64,000 nt of DNA from Tardiphaga sp. vice304 (GCF_007018905.1 NZ_CP041402.1:4204001-4268000); one strand, 5' to 3'; shown: positions 19,681-29,357, numbered from the stretch's first letter. Notes: generated by a model from the sequence alone, not told the origin. Translations and numbers: made by a program.

Positions 19681-21318
19681 TCAATGGCAGTTAAAGCCAT
19701 CCGGCTTCTGATCCGCCCTCAATTTTGCGGACAGCACAATCGGCTTTCCATCCCGTTGATTGAAGTACCGCAGTTCGGGGGATGACCAGCCGATGTCCCG
19801 CACCCAGCGCGCGACCCTCGGCTCGCCTTGCGCGACCAGAATGGCAAGCTCCGCATCCTTTCCGCCGCAAAGCGTCCGCTTCGCCACTTCGGGATGGAAG
19901 TCTGTGATAGTCGCAATGGTACCTCCCGTTACCATAACAAACGACATGAATATCCCCCAGTCCGGCATGAACACCACTCTCTGGCGGAGATCACCAAGAC
20001 TTGCCTCGGAGAAATTCAGGATCGCATCGGACGCGAGGCCGTTACCACCCGTCGCCCTGAGAGCAAGCAGTACATGCTGCCTGTTGATCGAATTGATCAC
20101 CAGTATGGGTAGGATCAGCAGACAGATCAGCGCATAGGAACTTCGCTGAGACAGTTTGAGTTTCTGGCTTAGTACTTGAACGAGGGACGAAGCGCCGAAC
20201 CCCAGCACAAGCGCGAACAGGACGCCGGAAGGCGCCAGATGATGGAAACTGAGACGATCGCCGAACACCAGCACGGTGGGAAGAAAGCTGAACAGGGCGC
20301 CCAGCGCCAGCACCGAACCTGCGATACGCGATCGTAATGCAATGCTGCACAACAGGCCCGATGCCGCCAGCATAACAGCGATCCAGTTTCTGATCGAGAT
20401 GGAATCGAATTTCGGAAGGGGATCCAGCATCATTGCGATGGACCCGTTCTCAAGCATTCCGGTCAACAAGGTCCAGTACCATGCGAAACGCCCGCCCAGG
20501 CTCAATCGCGAGCTCGCCGGCGTCAGGCCCTGCCAGTTTCCCTGGAAGTATTGGAGTGCTTGCGTCGGGCCACCGACCTCCCAGGTCAGCAGCAGAAGAA
20601 AGATGAAAAAGGGCAACAGCGCCAGGGCCGCGCCGAACATCCAGCCGAGCACGATCGCACGCGTTCTGTCCACCTGACGCACGACATGGATGACGTACAA
20701 GAATGCGATGAAAAATGCAAAAAAGAAAACGAAGTAGCCATACACTGCCAACCCGGCCAGATATCCGGCCAGAATGGCACGGCCAATGGTCGGCCGTTCT
20801 GGCAAACTGGCAGCAAGCACGAAGCTGAGAAGCAGCGGGGCGATCGGCAGGACGTTGATATTGAATTGCGTCCGGAAGCTGAAGACAAAAGTCGGGTCCA
20901 GCGCAATCGCGGCAACGGCCACTGTCGCGATTACCTTCCCGGCGCCAAACCTGAACAGGAAGAGCCACGCTGAAAAGAGCACGATCAATCCGTAATACGC
21001 ATTGACTATTCTGATCGCCTCGATCGAAGTACCGAGAAGCGTGTACACGGGCAGACCAACGAAAAAACTTAAGGATCCAACATAGGTCGCAGAGACAATC
21101 GGAAAGCGGTCGAAAACAACGCTTCCCGGCGCAACCCATGCGGAGATCTGGTCCCGAATGGGGCTGAACAAACGACCAACCATGTAGTCGTTATTGACGG
21201 CGTCCATATAAATTCCAGGCGTCCGGATTTCAGCGAGCGCTCCGCTCAAAAACAGTATGGCAATGATCAGGAGTCCGGGTGCGACCGCCTTGAACTCCAA
21301 CCTGTTATCCGACGCCAA
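19681..21318 (-). CDS. Polytopic GT-C-like membrane glycosyltransferase candidate
   Basis: 545 residues with about 11-12 hydrophobic segments. After the first segment comes an acidic loop (GIYMDAVNNDYMVGRL), the position where GT-C enzymes keep their catalytic Asp; further segments include IATVAVAAIALDPTFVFSF and FVFFFAFFIAFLYVIHVV. The C-terminal 100 residues are soluble and probably periplasmic. No exact family is recognised (resembles PMT/ArnT-like proteins only in architecture). Situated between hddA and gmhA, it could use polyprenyl-phosphate heptose or mannose made by the GT2 at 25365. Assignment is by architecture and context. Confidence 0.6.
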   Translation of the reverse strand: MASDNRLEFKAVAPGLLIIAILFLSGALAEIRTPGIYMDAVNNDYMVGRLFSPIRDQISAWVAPGSVVFDRFPIVSATYVGSLSFFVGLPVYTLLGTSIEAIRIVNAYYGLIVLFSAWLFLFRFGAGKVIATVAVAAIALDPTFVFSFRTQFNINVLPIAPLLLSFVLAASLPERPTIGRAILAGYLAGLAVYGYFVFFFAFFIAFLYVIHVVRQVDRTRAIVLGWMFGAALALLPFFIFLLLLTWEVGGPTQALQYFQGNWQGLTPASSRLSLGGRFAWYWTLLTGMLENGSIAMMLDPLPKFDSISIRNWIAVMLAASGLLCSIALRSRIAGSVLALGALFSFLPTVLVFGDRLSFHHLAPSGVLFALVLGFGASSLVQVLSQKLKLSQRSSYALICLLILPILVINSINRQHVLLALRATGGNGLASDAILNFSEASLGDLRQRVVFMPDWGIFMSFVMVTGGTIATITDFHPEVAKRTLCGGKDAELAILVAQGEPRVARWVRDIGWSSPELRYFNQRDGKPIVLSAKLRADQKPDGFNCH

Positions 21319-21429
21319 TTTGATCTCCCGTTCGTTGCCGCATCAATTGTGTAGCTTGTTCTGCCACACAGCCTGTCTCGAGATTTTTCCGCTACCAAAG
21401 GGACTGCCACGTACGACCGCGGCGCAACG

Positions 21430-22413
21430 TCAGGCATGGTAAAATATGACCTGGCACCCCTGCCGCTCGAAGCCGACCGGCACCCGCCTCAAAGGTACTA
21501 GCGCGGCTTCGATCGCGAGATGCTTTTCGGCCGGCCCATCGAAAAGCAGAAAGCCGCCGCCGCCGGCACCAAGAATTTTTCCGCCCGTCGCTCCAGCCGC
21601 GATGGCCCGGTCATACAGGTAGTCGATTTCAGGATTGCTGATGCCGGAACTGATACTCTTCTTCAACATCCAATTCTCGTGTAATATCGCGCCCAGATTA
21701 TCGACCGCTCCGCTCTGCAGTTCATCGCGCAACTGATACGCCAATTGAACCATCGAACGCAACACATTCTGCTTGGCCAAGTTGCTGCTGACCGCTTCAC
21801 TCTGCACTTCAAGCAAAGCGGAAGCACTTCTGGTCGACCCCGTGTAGAACATTAGCAGCCGGCTCTCGACGGCCTGCCGGCGCTCCTTCGGCATGATAAT
21901 GGGGGTGACACGGGTCGTATCGTCGGCATTGAACTCGATCAAAGACATGCCGCCATATGCAGCAGCATATTGATCCTGCTTTCCGATAGGCTCCCCGCAT
22001 AGCTCGATTTCCACCTCGCAGCTCAGTTCCGCCAATTCCTGCGCTGCCATGAAACGCCCCTGGAATCCGCCCAGCGCGCACAAAAGCCCGACAGCGAACG
22101 AGCTTGACGATCCCAGGCCCGTGCCGCGCGAGGGCACGTCAGCGATGGTGGTTATTTCGACCCCGCCGGATATTCCCAGAATTTTCAACGCGTTCTTGAC
22201 GATGGGGTGCCTGATCTGCCCCAGATTCTCGACTTCTTCATTGCGCGAATACGCTACCCTGAGACCATCATCGAACTTACGGTTCACGGTGACATAGATA
22301 TACTTGTCGATCGCCGTACTGACTACCGCACCGCCAAAGCGCCGATAAAAACTGGCAATGTCGCTGCCACCGCCAGCAAAACTTGCACGAAGGGGCGTCC
22401 GGGTGATTATCAA
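21430..22413 (-). CDS. hddA: D-glycero-alpha-D-manno-heptose-7-phosphate kinase
   Basis: GHMP-family kinase that phosphorylates C1 of heptose 7-phosphate in the alpha configuration, committing to GDP-heptose. 327 residues. It starts with the strongly diagnostic MIITRTPLRASFAGGGSD, the ATP loop PSRGTGLGSSSSFAVG lies at 94-109, and GGKILGAGGGGFLLF near the C-terminus is the GHMP motif 3. It sits 77 bases after the hddC-gmhB fusion gene. No damage seen. Confidence 0.92.
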   Translation of the reverse strand: MIITRTPLRASFAGGGSDIASFYRRFGGAVVSTAIDKYIYVTVNRKFDDGLRVAYSRNEEVENLGQIRHPIVKNALKILGISGGVEITTIADVPSRGTGLGSSSSFAVGLLCALGGFQGRFMAAQELAELSCEVEIELCGEPIGKQDQYAAAYGGMSLIEFNADDTTRVTPIIMPKERRQAVESRLLMFYTGSTRSASALLEVQSEAVSSNLAKQNVLRSMVQLAYQLRDELQSGAVDNLGAILHENWMLKKSISSGISNPEIDYLYDRAIAAGATGGKILGAGGGGFLLFDGPAEKHLAIEAALVPLRRVPVGFERQGCQVIFYHA

Positions 22414-22490
22414 AAAACGTTCCTCTCTCGACGGTCTTCAAGGCCGCTGGCCGCCTCGCTTTGCAAACATCGGCGCAAGCCGGGCCCCAG

Positions 22491-24404
22491 CTACAGCAAC
22501 TCTTTTCCAAGTATCGATTGCATGTCGACGACGTGGCTTGCTTGCGCTACCCAGCTATCCGTAAGCCAGCTCTCGTCTGCGATGCGCTCATTATATACTT
22601 TCTCGATCACGTCGTCGCTCCACGATCGGGCCCGGTATTCCTGAACGAAACGGTCGTGCCTGCGTGCCTCGCCATCGGTAACGCCAACCAGCAATTCGGC
22701 GCGCGAAACAGGTTCGATGAGACCGGCCACCACACCCTCGACGACCACGATTGCATCACTTGCTAGCGTGACACTCTCCGATTCCCCGGCGCGGACCCGC
22801 TTGTTCCTCAGATACACGGGCATCTTCGCATCGAGCAACGCACCGCCCCGAAGCCAGGGATCAAGCAAGCTCCGCGCAAGATCCACGTCGAAGCGACCGA
22901 CAACGCCATCGTCAGTCCTCTCATCGAGCGGCCTGATGAATCCATCGAGACCGACGCGCTCGGCCGAAAAGCCACGGCTTCGAAGTTCATCGACAATGAG
23001 CTGCGCAACCGTCGATTTGCCGACCCTAGCACGTCCCACGACGCGAACCAGCATGCCGGAGCGGATACCTTCGAGAACCTCTTCGAGGGACGACTTCAAC
23101 GAATGGTAACCACCTGTGATGAACCTTGCGGCTTCGCCGATATCGGCAAACTCATAGTCCGGCGATACGACAAACTTTCCATCGTTTCCGGCTTCGCCGG
23201 TGCGGACTAGGACGGCTCGTACGCCCGCGTTACGCGCGGCGCGCATATCACCCGAGCTGTCGCCAACCATCCAGCTCGACGACAAGTCGATGTTGAAATC
23301 CTTACGTGCCCTTTCGATCATGCCAATCGCCGGCTTGCGGCAATCGCAAGCGACCTTGAGGTTCGACACTTCTCCTTCAAAACCCGCATCCGGATGATGG
23401 GGACAGAAATATAGTCCATCAACGAAAGCGCCGGCGGCTCCCAGCAGCGTGTCCATTTTCGCATGAATGCGATTCAGCTCACGAACCGAACACTCGCCTC
23501 GCGCGATCACCGGCTGATTGGTAACCACGATCGATCGAAATTCCGCCGACCGGAACATGTTCAATGCGCGACCAGCGCCCGGAACGAGTTCCAGATCATC
23601 GGGCGTTCGAACGTATCCGTTCAGGACATTTAAAGTACCGTCGCGATCCAGAAACACCGCCTTCTGTTTTCTGGCCAGGCTCGCCCGCTCGATAACACCG
23701 CGTCGCAAATCTGAAATCGCCCGATCCAACCTGGATGGCGTTCCGATGTCTTTGATATACTCCGGACTGACGTAGCCATTCAGGGCGATGCCGGCCTTCA
23801 GGCAGCCCGGAAAGAAGTCCCTTCCAAAATCCAAGATTCCGTCTTTGGGTTGCTGCGAGAATATCCGCCGGTTGATCACGTAGAGGGCGGCATTCACCAG
23901 ATTTCGGTGAAACTCGCCGTCCGTGTGAGGGTACGGAATAAATCTTGCAATCGAATTGTCATCATTGATCACGACCAGATCAGAGTCGTGCGGATGATCG
24001 TTCGGATGAAGCAGAAGCGTCGCTTCCGCTCCGGAACCGATATGGTTTTCCCACAGACGATTGAGGTCGACATCGAACAATGTATCCCCGTAGACGACCA
24101 GGAATTCCGGCTGCAGCATCCCTATGACGGCATGCACCGCGCCCGCGGTTCCGCGCGGCTCGCCATCGTCGATACAAGTGATATCGATTCCGAAACGTTG
24201 TTGTTCTGCCAGGAATTGCTCGATCAGTTCTGCACGATGATTGACGAGCACCAGGACATTACGGAAGCCTTGGTCCTTGAGCAGTTCGATCTGCCGTTGC
24301 AGCAGCGGTATGCCATCCACATCGATCAACGGCTTTGGGAGGCCACCAAGCCTGTCTGCCAACCTTGTGCCTTTGCCGCCAGCCAGGATGACCGCCTGTT
24401 TCAC
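22491..24404 (-). CDS. Triple fusion: heptose-1-P nucleotidyltransferase - heptose bisphosphate phosphatase - P-loop kinase-like domain
   Basis: 637 residues with three domains. Residues 1-235: sugar nucleotidyltransferase, ILAGGKGTRL at 6-15, PKPLIDVDG at 23-31, VVYGDTL at 103-109 (HddC role, making GDP-heptose). Residues 245-425: HAD phosphatase of GmhB type, FLDRDGTLN at 251-259, TNQPVIARG at 295-303, Zn-binding CPHHP...CDC at 334-355 and MVGDSSGDM at 379-387. Residues 450-637: an extra domain with Walker A GRARVGKST at 457-465, then VVVEGVVAGL and RAELLVGV, like uridine kinase/phosphoribulokinase folds. Domains 1 and 2 complete the GmhA-HddA pathway; the third has no role in the known pathway. 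Its start overlaps the epimerase gene by 4 bases. Confidence 0.88.
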   Translation of the reverse strand: MKQAVILAGGKGTRLADRLGGLPKPLIDVDGIPLLQRQIELLKDQGFRNVLVLVNHRAELIEQFLAEQQRFGIDITCIDDGEPRGTAGAVHAVIGMLQPEFLVVYGDTLFDVDLNRLWENHIGSGAEATLLLHPNDHPHDSDLVVINDDNSIARFIPYPHTDGEFHRNLVNAALYVINRRIFSQQPKDGILDFGRDFFPGCLKAGIALNGYVSPEYIKDIGTPSRLDRAISDLRRGVIERASLARKQKAVFLDRDGTLNVLNGYVRTPDDLELVPGAGRALNMFRSAEFRSIVVTNQPVIARGECSVRELNRIHAKMDTLLGAAGAFVDGLYFCPHHPDAGFEGEVSNLKVACDCRKPAIGMIERARKDFNIDLSSSWMVGDSSGDMRAARNAGVRAVLVRTGEAGNDGKFVVSPDYEFADIGEAARFITGGYHSLKSSLEEVLEGIRSGMLVRVVGRARVGKSTVAQLIVDELRSRGFSAERVGLDGFIRPLDERTDDGVVGRFDVDLARSLLDPWLRGGALLDAKMPVYLRNKRVRAGESESVTLASDAIVVVEGVVAGLIEPVSRAELLVGVTDGEARRHDRFVQEYRARSWSDDVIEKVYNERIADESWLTDSWVAQASHVVDMQSILGKELL

Positions 24405-25360
24405 CTGGCAGCTTCCTGACCGACCACTTCAGCCACGGCGCGCTGAATGGCGTTCATGGAGCTGTATTGAGGTCGCCATCCGAGTTTCGCGAGCTTGGCC
24501 GTCGAATAGGAGAAGCGGGGAACGTCGCCGACCCAGCCGAAGTCTTCCTTGCCAAAGGCAATGGAAGCGTTCGGGCAAAACTGATTGCGCACCTCCTCCG
24601 CGATCGCGCTCACCAGCACGCCCTCGTCTTCGGGGCCCATATTGTAGAGCGAATAACTCTCTTTCGAGTGCTCTCGTACAAACAGGATTGCTTCGACAAG
24701 TTCAGAGACGTGCATGTAAGGCTTTCTCTGAGTCCCGTTCCCCAGGACGTCGAGCGTGCCTTCATTGAGCTGGAGCTTGCGAACAAAATCCAGAATGACG
24801 CCGTGCGTGGCAGGCAGGCCCACCACGTTCGGAAAGCGGAAGACATTCACGCGCTCGAGGGACGATTCCAGCGCCGCGCGTATTTGCGCTTCGGACGCCA
24901 GCTTCATTGCCCCGTAGTTCGAGATCGGCAGGGTCGCATCCAGTTCGGAAAAGGCACCGCTAACCTGCAGGCCATAAACGGCGGATGTCGATGCGAAATG
25001 AAGCGTGCCGATCCCGTGCCGCTTCATCGCCAGGAGCACATTAAACGTCGTCAGGAACGTATCTCGCAAATCAATGTTCGGGTCACTGACTCCGGCCGGG
25101 ATGTCGGAATTCGCGGCAAGATGCCAAACTTCGTCGATCCCCGACGACGCAACGACCTTCTCGAAGGCAGCATCCACCGACACATGCTGGGCGATATCGA
25201 CCACAACCAGTTCGGCACCTGAACCAAGCGCCTCGATGTTGCGACGGCTTCCCCGGGACAGATTGTCGAAGATAACAACACGATCGCCGGCATTCAGCAG
25301 TGATTGCGCCAGATTGGCACCAATAAATCCTGCACCGCCGGTGATCAGATGAGTGCGCAT
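24401..25360 (-). CDS. NAD-dependent epimerase/dehydratase (extended SDR)
   Basis: 319 residues. NAD site [15 protein letters not shown] near residue 7, YGAMK for the catalytic Tyr-x3-Lys preceded by HFASTSAVYG (catalytic Ser/Thr), and RKPYMHVSELVEAI as in UDP-glucose-4-epimerase-like and heptose/CDP-tyvelose-type enzymes. Four-base overlap with the hddC-gmhB fusion and 4-base gap after the GT2 gene. A nucleotide sugar, possibly GDP-heptose, is the likely substrate; epimerisation versus dehydration cannot be told from motifs. Confidence 0.82.
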   Translation of the reverse strand: MRTHLITGGAGFIGANLAQSLLNAGDRVVIFDNLSRGSRRNIEALGSGAELVVVDIAQHVSVDAAFEKVVASSGIDEVWHLAANSDIPAGVSDPNIDLRDTFLTTFNVLLAMKRHGIGTLHFASTSAVYGLQVSGAFSELDATLPISNYGAMKLASEAQIRAALESSLERVNVFRFPNVVGLPATHGVILDFVRKLQLNEGTLDVLGNGTQRKPYMHVSELVEAILFVREHSKESYSLYNMGPEDEGVLVSAIAEEVRNQFCPNASIAFGKEDFGWVGDVPRFSYSTAKLAKLGWRPQYSSMNAIQRAVAEVVGQEAAR

Positions 25361-25364
25361 CGGC

Positions 25365-26657
25365 CTAACGTACCTGCAAGTGAGATTTGACGCGATCCGA
25401 CTGATAGATGTTCAAGGCATGCATCAGCAGCATAGAAACGAATAGGAACGCGCCGCTTGCGAAAAAGAACATTCCCACGATGGCCAGATGATTCAGCAGC
25501 ACGGTTCTGTCGTCATACTGATAGCCGGCTTTCATGAACTCCAGTATAAACGGCGCGAGCAACGCAACGCCCAGAATCACCATTGAAGCAGAAACGATCA
25601 CGGTTCGATCAAACGCGAACACCCGCAACAGTGATCGCCGGTAAATGCCATCGCCGTCATACAGGCATCTGGCTACAAGCGCCAGCAGGACCATGTTCAA
25701 CCCCTGCAATCCGACAACCAGCGCGATCAGCATCGTGTTCAGTGACAAACTGAAGGCGCCGAGGTCGATCGGCCCCAGCGACAGCGTAGCAAGTCCGATC
25801 AAGCCCAGCGCCAGAAGAAGGACACCCGGCACGAGAAGGAAAAAATCGGCGCCAAACGTGAACATGGCCCGCATGTTCATCCAGCCTGCTCTCCAGGGCT
25901 CCATCCAGCCACCGCGAACCATGTGGCTCTGCCGACCGTTCATATCTTTGAGGAAGTGAATTGGCACCTCGGTCGAGCGCAAGCGCGCGTGAACCGACTT
26001 GAGCACCATTTCCGATGCATACTCCCAAGACTGCGACGACAGATCGATCTTGCGAAGAGCATCGATCGAGATGCCGCGCATCCCGCAATGGATGTCGGAA
26101 AATTTTGTGCCGTACATGAAATTCAGGATAGCCGTCGTGGCCGGCGTCCCGAAGTAGCGGTGCAAAGCGGGCATCGCTCCAGGTTCGATAGAGCCCTTGA
26201 AGCGCGATCCCATGACGAACTCATATCCCTGCTCGAACTTCTCGATATAAGGCCCGATGCTGCGGAAGTCGTAGGTGCAATCCGCATCTCCCATGATGAC
26301 AAATTTGCCGCGGATGAAAGGTATGGCGTCAATATAAGCTCGCCCCAGGCCGCGTTTCGGCGTGCGCAAAACCCGGGCGCCGAGTTCCAGCGCCAGTTGA
26401 GGCGTTTCGTCTGAGGAGGAATCCACGATGATGATCTCAACCTTCGATTGCACTTTGGAAGCGCCTTCGAGGCACCAGGATACAAATTGCCTGATGGCAA
26501 TCTTTTCGTTCATGGCCGGAACGACGATCGATATGATGGGATCGGTCACATCGTTTTGTGGAACATAAAGCACGATGCTGGGGTCGTCAGGGGACACAAC
26601 CTGCTTCTGAGAACGATTTTTGAGTTGAATGTCCACGTTTCGCCCAATCTTGACCAC
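25365..26657 (-). CDS. Polyprenyl-phosphate sugar synthase-like GT2 with C-terminal membrane helices
   Basis: 430 residues. The GT2 domain (about 35-265) resembles dolichyl-phosphate mannosyltransferase: IISIVVPAMNEKIAIRQFV, then IIIVDSSSDETPQLA, FVIMGDADCTYDF (DxD), KGSIEPGAMPALHRYFG. Four hydrophobic segments follow (for example FLLVPGVLLLALGLIGLATL), as in DPM1-type proteins with a GtrA-like or short membrane tail. Expected reaction: nucleotide sugar plus undecaprenyl phosphate to undecaprenyl-phosphate sugar at the inner face of the membrane. First gene of the heptose operon, so heptose is a reasonable donor. Donor identity is inferred. Confidence 0.8.
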   Translation of the reverse strand: MVKIGRNVDIQLKNRSQKQVVSPDDPSIVLYVPQNDVTDPIISIVVPAMNEKIAIRQFVSWCLEGASKVQSKVEIIIVDSSSDETPQLALELGARVLRTPKRGLGRAYIDAIPFIRGKFVIMGDADCTYDFRSIGPYIEKFEQGYEFVMGSRFKGSIEPGAMPALHRYFGTPATTAILNFMYGTKFSDIHCGMRGISIDALRKIDLSSQSWEYASEMVLKSVHARLRSTEVPIHFLKDMNGRQSHMVRGGWMEPWRAGWMNMRAMFTFGADFFLLVPGVLLLALGLIGLATLSLGPIDLGAFSLSLNTMLIALVVGLQGLNMVLLALVARCLYDGDGIYRRSLLRVFAFDRTVIVSASMVILGVALLAPFILEFMKAGYQYDDRTVLLNHLAIVGMFFFASGAFLFVSMLLMHALNIYQSDRVKSHLQVR

Positions 26658-26876
26658 CGGATGTGGCCGGTTGATATTTTACTCTTGGTAAAATGTCTAG
26701 GTGCATGTGGGCCGCGATTCCCAGAGACTTCTTGCTTTCGGACACGTAATGTCACAGAGGGAGACTTGCGAGGGTGAAGACTGGGACGGCACGTCAGAAA
26801 GATGACCTGATCCTGCTGTGCGTCACCCCTTGCATCGAAGATTGAACGGCTACCAACAACTGCACAGGCAAACGGC

Positions 26877-27503
26877 ATGTCAGACCAAATCAAAGCGATC
26901 CATCGTGCCGTTGGAAGCGCTCATACGGCCCTGATACCGGCTCGTCGCACCAGCCGTCTGGCCGACTTGCTTTCGGTACATCTGCCGCGCAATGCAAATG
27001 TGCTGGATTACGGATCGGGCGATGGTCTTTTGGCCTCGTTGATCATGAAACATCGGCAGGACGTGACCATCGTCGGCATCGACGTGCTGAAACGACCGAC
27101 GTCGCTTATCCCTGTTGAGATCTTCGACGGAAAAACAATCCCGCACGCCGACAAGTCATTTTCGGCCGTCATGATCGTCGATGTCCTGCATCACACAGAT
27201 GATCCGCAGTCCGTTCTTCGGGAGGTCGCGCGCGTGACCCAGGGCAGCGTAATCATAAAAGATCATCTGGCGGACAGCATGTTGTCACGCCCGATCCTGC
27301 GATGCATGGACTGGGTCGGCAACGCGCCCTACGGCGTCAGGCTGCCTTACAACTATCTTTCGACAAAACAGTGGGATGCCATCTTCGATGGGGCAGGACT
27401 GAGCACCACGTCGCTGAGCAAGAAACTCAATCTCTATCCCGCGCCGCTTTCCTGGGTGTTCGACCGCGATCTGCACTTCATTGCCAACCTGTCGGTCGAC
27501 TGA
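26877..27503 (+). CDS. Class I SAM-dependent methyltransferase
   Basis: 208 residues, start ATG 26877. SAM motif I VLDYGSGDGLLASLI, VGIDVLKRP for strand 2, and FSAVMIVDVLHHTDDPQSVLREVARV, the UbiE/Methyltransf_11 signature. Lies divergently between the heptose operon and an oppositely oriented unknown gene, with 12 bases separating its stop from that gene's stop. Substrate unknown. Confidence 0.82.
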   Translation: MSDQIKAIHRAVGSAHTALIPARRTSRLADLLSVHLPRNANVLDYGSGDGLLASLIMKHRQDVTIVGIDVLKRPTSLIPVEIFDGKTIPHADKSFSAVMIVDVLHHTDDPQSVLREVARVTQGSVIIKDHLADSMLSRPILRCMDWVGNAPYGVRLPYNYLSTKQWDAIFDGAGLSTTSLSKKLNLYPAPLSWVFDRDLHFIANLSVD

Positions 27504-27515
27504 TCGGAGGTAGGT

Positions 27516-29081
27516 TTAGGCCTGAGCGCCTGAAGCGGATGGGACAACGCCGATTTCCCTGGCGAACGCCATGAACAATTGAACGGTCCCCTCCGCATTC
27601 AGTTCGTAGTTCTCGTGATGCAGCAGGTGATTGAGCTCGGAGACATTTCCCGACAGCTCTTCTGTACCGCGAAGCAGGGACGACGGAATGTATGTCGGCT
27701 TCGTCGCGACTTCGGACTGCTGCGAAACCCATATGGCGGGATAGCTTTCCAGTACGGCGAGGTTCGCATGGACCATGCCCGGCGCCGAGGTGAACCAGCC
27801 GATCTTGTGTTGAACAGAACCGTGATGGCAGAAATACAAGTCGGCATGCCGGGCCAGCAGGATGGTGTCGGAGATGCTCAGCCCGATGGCGACGAGCATT
27901 CGCTGTGACAACTCGTGCCCAATCTTTTCTTTCACCTGTTCCGCAACGGCGATGTCTTCGCTGACAATGCCGCGGGCAGCGTTCTGATGGTACGAGGGAG
28001 ACCGTTCGAAGTCGTCGGAAACCGAGAATCCATCGATGATGATCATGGCATTTTCCGCCGCCCGCAAGAAGGCCTCAGCGAGTGACGCCAATAGAGCAAC
28101 TTGGTTCGTCGGCGTGCGATTCCGGCTGCGGACGCTGATCCACAGAACGGGACCTTGGCAGCGATCCAAACCAGCCGACATTTCCTGACAAGCGGCCGAC
28201 GCCCTGCGTTCGGCGACCTGCATCAGACGATCCACCAACGCGGCCTGAATGAAAATGGCACCTATCGGCGCGAGCAACTCGCCCCCGTGGTTTAAGCCAT
28301 GCAATCCGATATCCGGCACGTAGGCGACTTCCGAGAAATCGATCTCGGGAAAGATTTCCCGAATCGGTCCGAATGGCTCCTGGGTGACGATCAATTCGAG
28401 GGCCGGCGATTGACCGCGTTCCGCCAATTCCTGGAACGCGGAAAGCTGGTTCCAAGCATGATGAGCGAAGTTGGAGTCGCCGGTGACGATCTTGAGGGAA
28501 CGACCTGCCGGGCCGGGCAACCATCCACACTTTCTTTGAACTTCAAGCATTTCGTCCAGGTGCCGATCAAGAAACCCCCAATCAGATGCAACCAGCGTCG
28601 TCACTATCCGCAACCCAGGAAAAATCGCTCCACAAATAGGATAGCCTTGGCTCAAGTCTCCGATGCACACCATAAGGCTGGAGCTCCCAACGAATCCGAA
28701 GACCGTGGATTTATCATTTAACAACAACGACGAGCCGGTCGTCAAAACATTTCCAGTGAACGGGCAGGTGACGTCGAAACAGCCTCGGGTTATCAAATCG
28801 AGCTGAAAATTTCGGACTTTTCTCTCCTGAAAGCCCTGTTGAGCCAGCGCAACGCTTTGCAAAAACTCATTTAGATATGGTAACTCGTGCTTCTTCGCGA
28901 AGGCTCGAACGTTTTCGTCGCTCATCGAGTGAAGCTGGTGGCGTTGAAACTTCATTTCTTTGACATTTTCAGACGGCATTGTCGGATTGGCCACGCCCTT
29001 TGCGAGCGCCAATACCCGGCGAATCCATTTCCGAATCATCTTTTTGATCCAACCCAATGTAGAGATGCGCATCCTTAGCAA
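27516..29081 (-). CDS. Unrecognised 521-residue protein of the polysaccharide locus
   Basis: I do not recognise a family. The N-terminus is basic (IKKMIRKWIRRVLAL) and could sit on the membrane face; residues about 90-150 hold a Cys-bearing beta-rich stretch (RGCFDVTCPFTGNVLTTG), and the middle contains LWISVRSRNRTPTNQ and AMIIIDGFSVSDDFE, with DLYFCHHGSVQHKIGWF near the C-terminus. The alternation of beta strands with a late His-rich loop is reminiscent of glycosyltransferase GT-B folds (sugar-phosphate-binding C-terminal half), but no signature is definite. Codon use is typical of the locus; frame is clean. ATG at 29081 or an internal ATG near 29078 cannot be separated. Confidence 0.7.
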   Translation of the reverse strand: MLRMRISTLGWIKKMIRKWIRRVLALAKGVANPTMPSENVKEMKFQRHQLHSMSDENVRAFAKKHELPYLNEFLQSVALAQQGFQERKVRNFQLDLITRGCFDVTCPFTGNVLTTGSSLLLNDKSTVFGFVGSSSLMVCIGDLSQGYPICGAIFPGLRIVTTLVASDWGFLDRHLDEMLEVQRKCGWLPGPAGRSLKIVTGDSNFAHHAWNQLSAFQELAERGQSPALELIVTQEPFGPIREIFPEIDFSEVAYVPDIGLHGLNHGGELLAPIGAIFIQAALVDRLMQVAERRASAACQEMSAGLDRCQGPVLWISVRSRNRTPTNQVALLASLAEAFLRAAENAMIIIDGFSVSDDFERSPSYHQNAARGIVSEDIAVAEQVKEKIGHELSQRMLVAIGLSISDTILLARHADLYFCHHGSVQHKIGWFTSAPGMVHANLAVLESYPAIWVSQQSEVATKPTYIPSSLLRGTEELSGNVSELNHLLHHENYELNAEGTVQLFMAFAREIGVVPSASGAQA

Positions 29082-29357
29082 AAGATGGGCATCGCGTCAG
29101 ATCCGGGGAAGTAGCCAAGAATGACAAATTGCATAGCCAGAGTTATCCATATCACCAAATTGGACCACTAAGCCGCGCGCGCTCGTGTTATCCGAACGCT
29201 CGTTTTGCACTGCTGACGGCCAAAACCGAACACTTTACAACTACCGAAGCGTGCGTTGAACATTTTTAAAGTCCAAGCTAATCTGGGAAAAAGACCGTAT
29301 TGCATGCTGCTAAACTTGTAAACAAAGTGCAGGGTCGCTATCGTTCATCAGTCTAAC
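29082..29357. promoter_or_regulatory. Divergent intergenic region between two glycan genes
   Basis: 276 bases between starts pointing in opposite directions, AT-richer than the flanks. It must hold promoters for both neighbours; several weak TTGAAC/TATAAT-like words are present but none clear enough to name. Confidence 0.3.
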
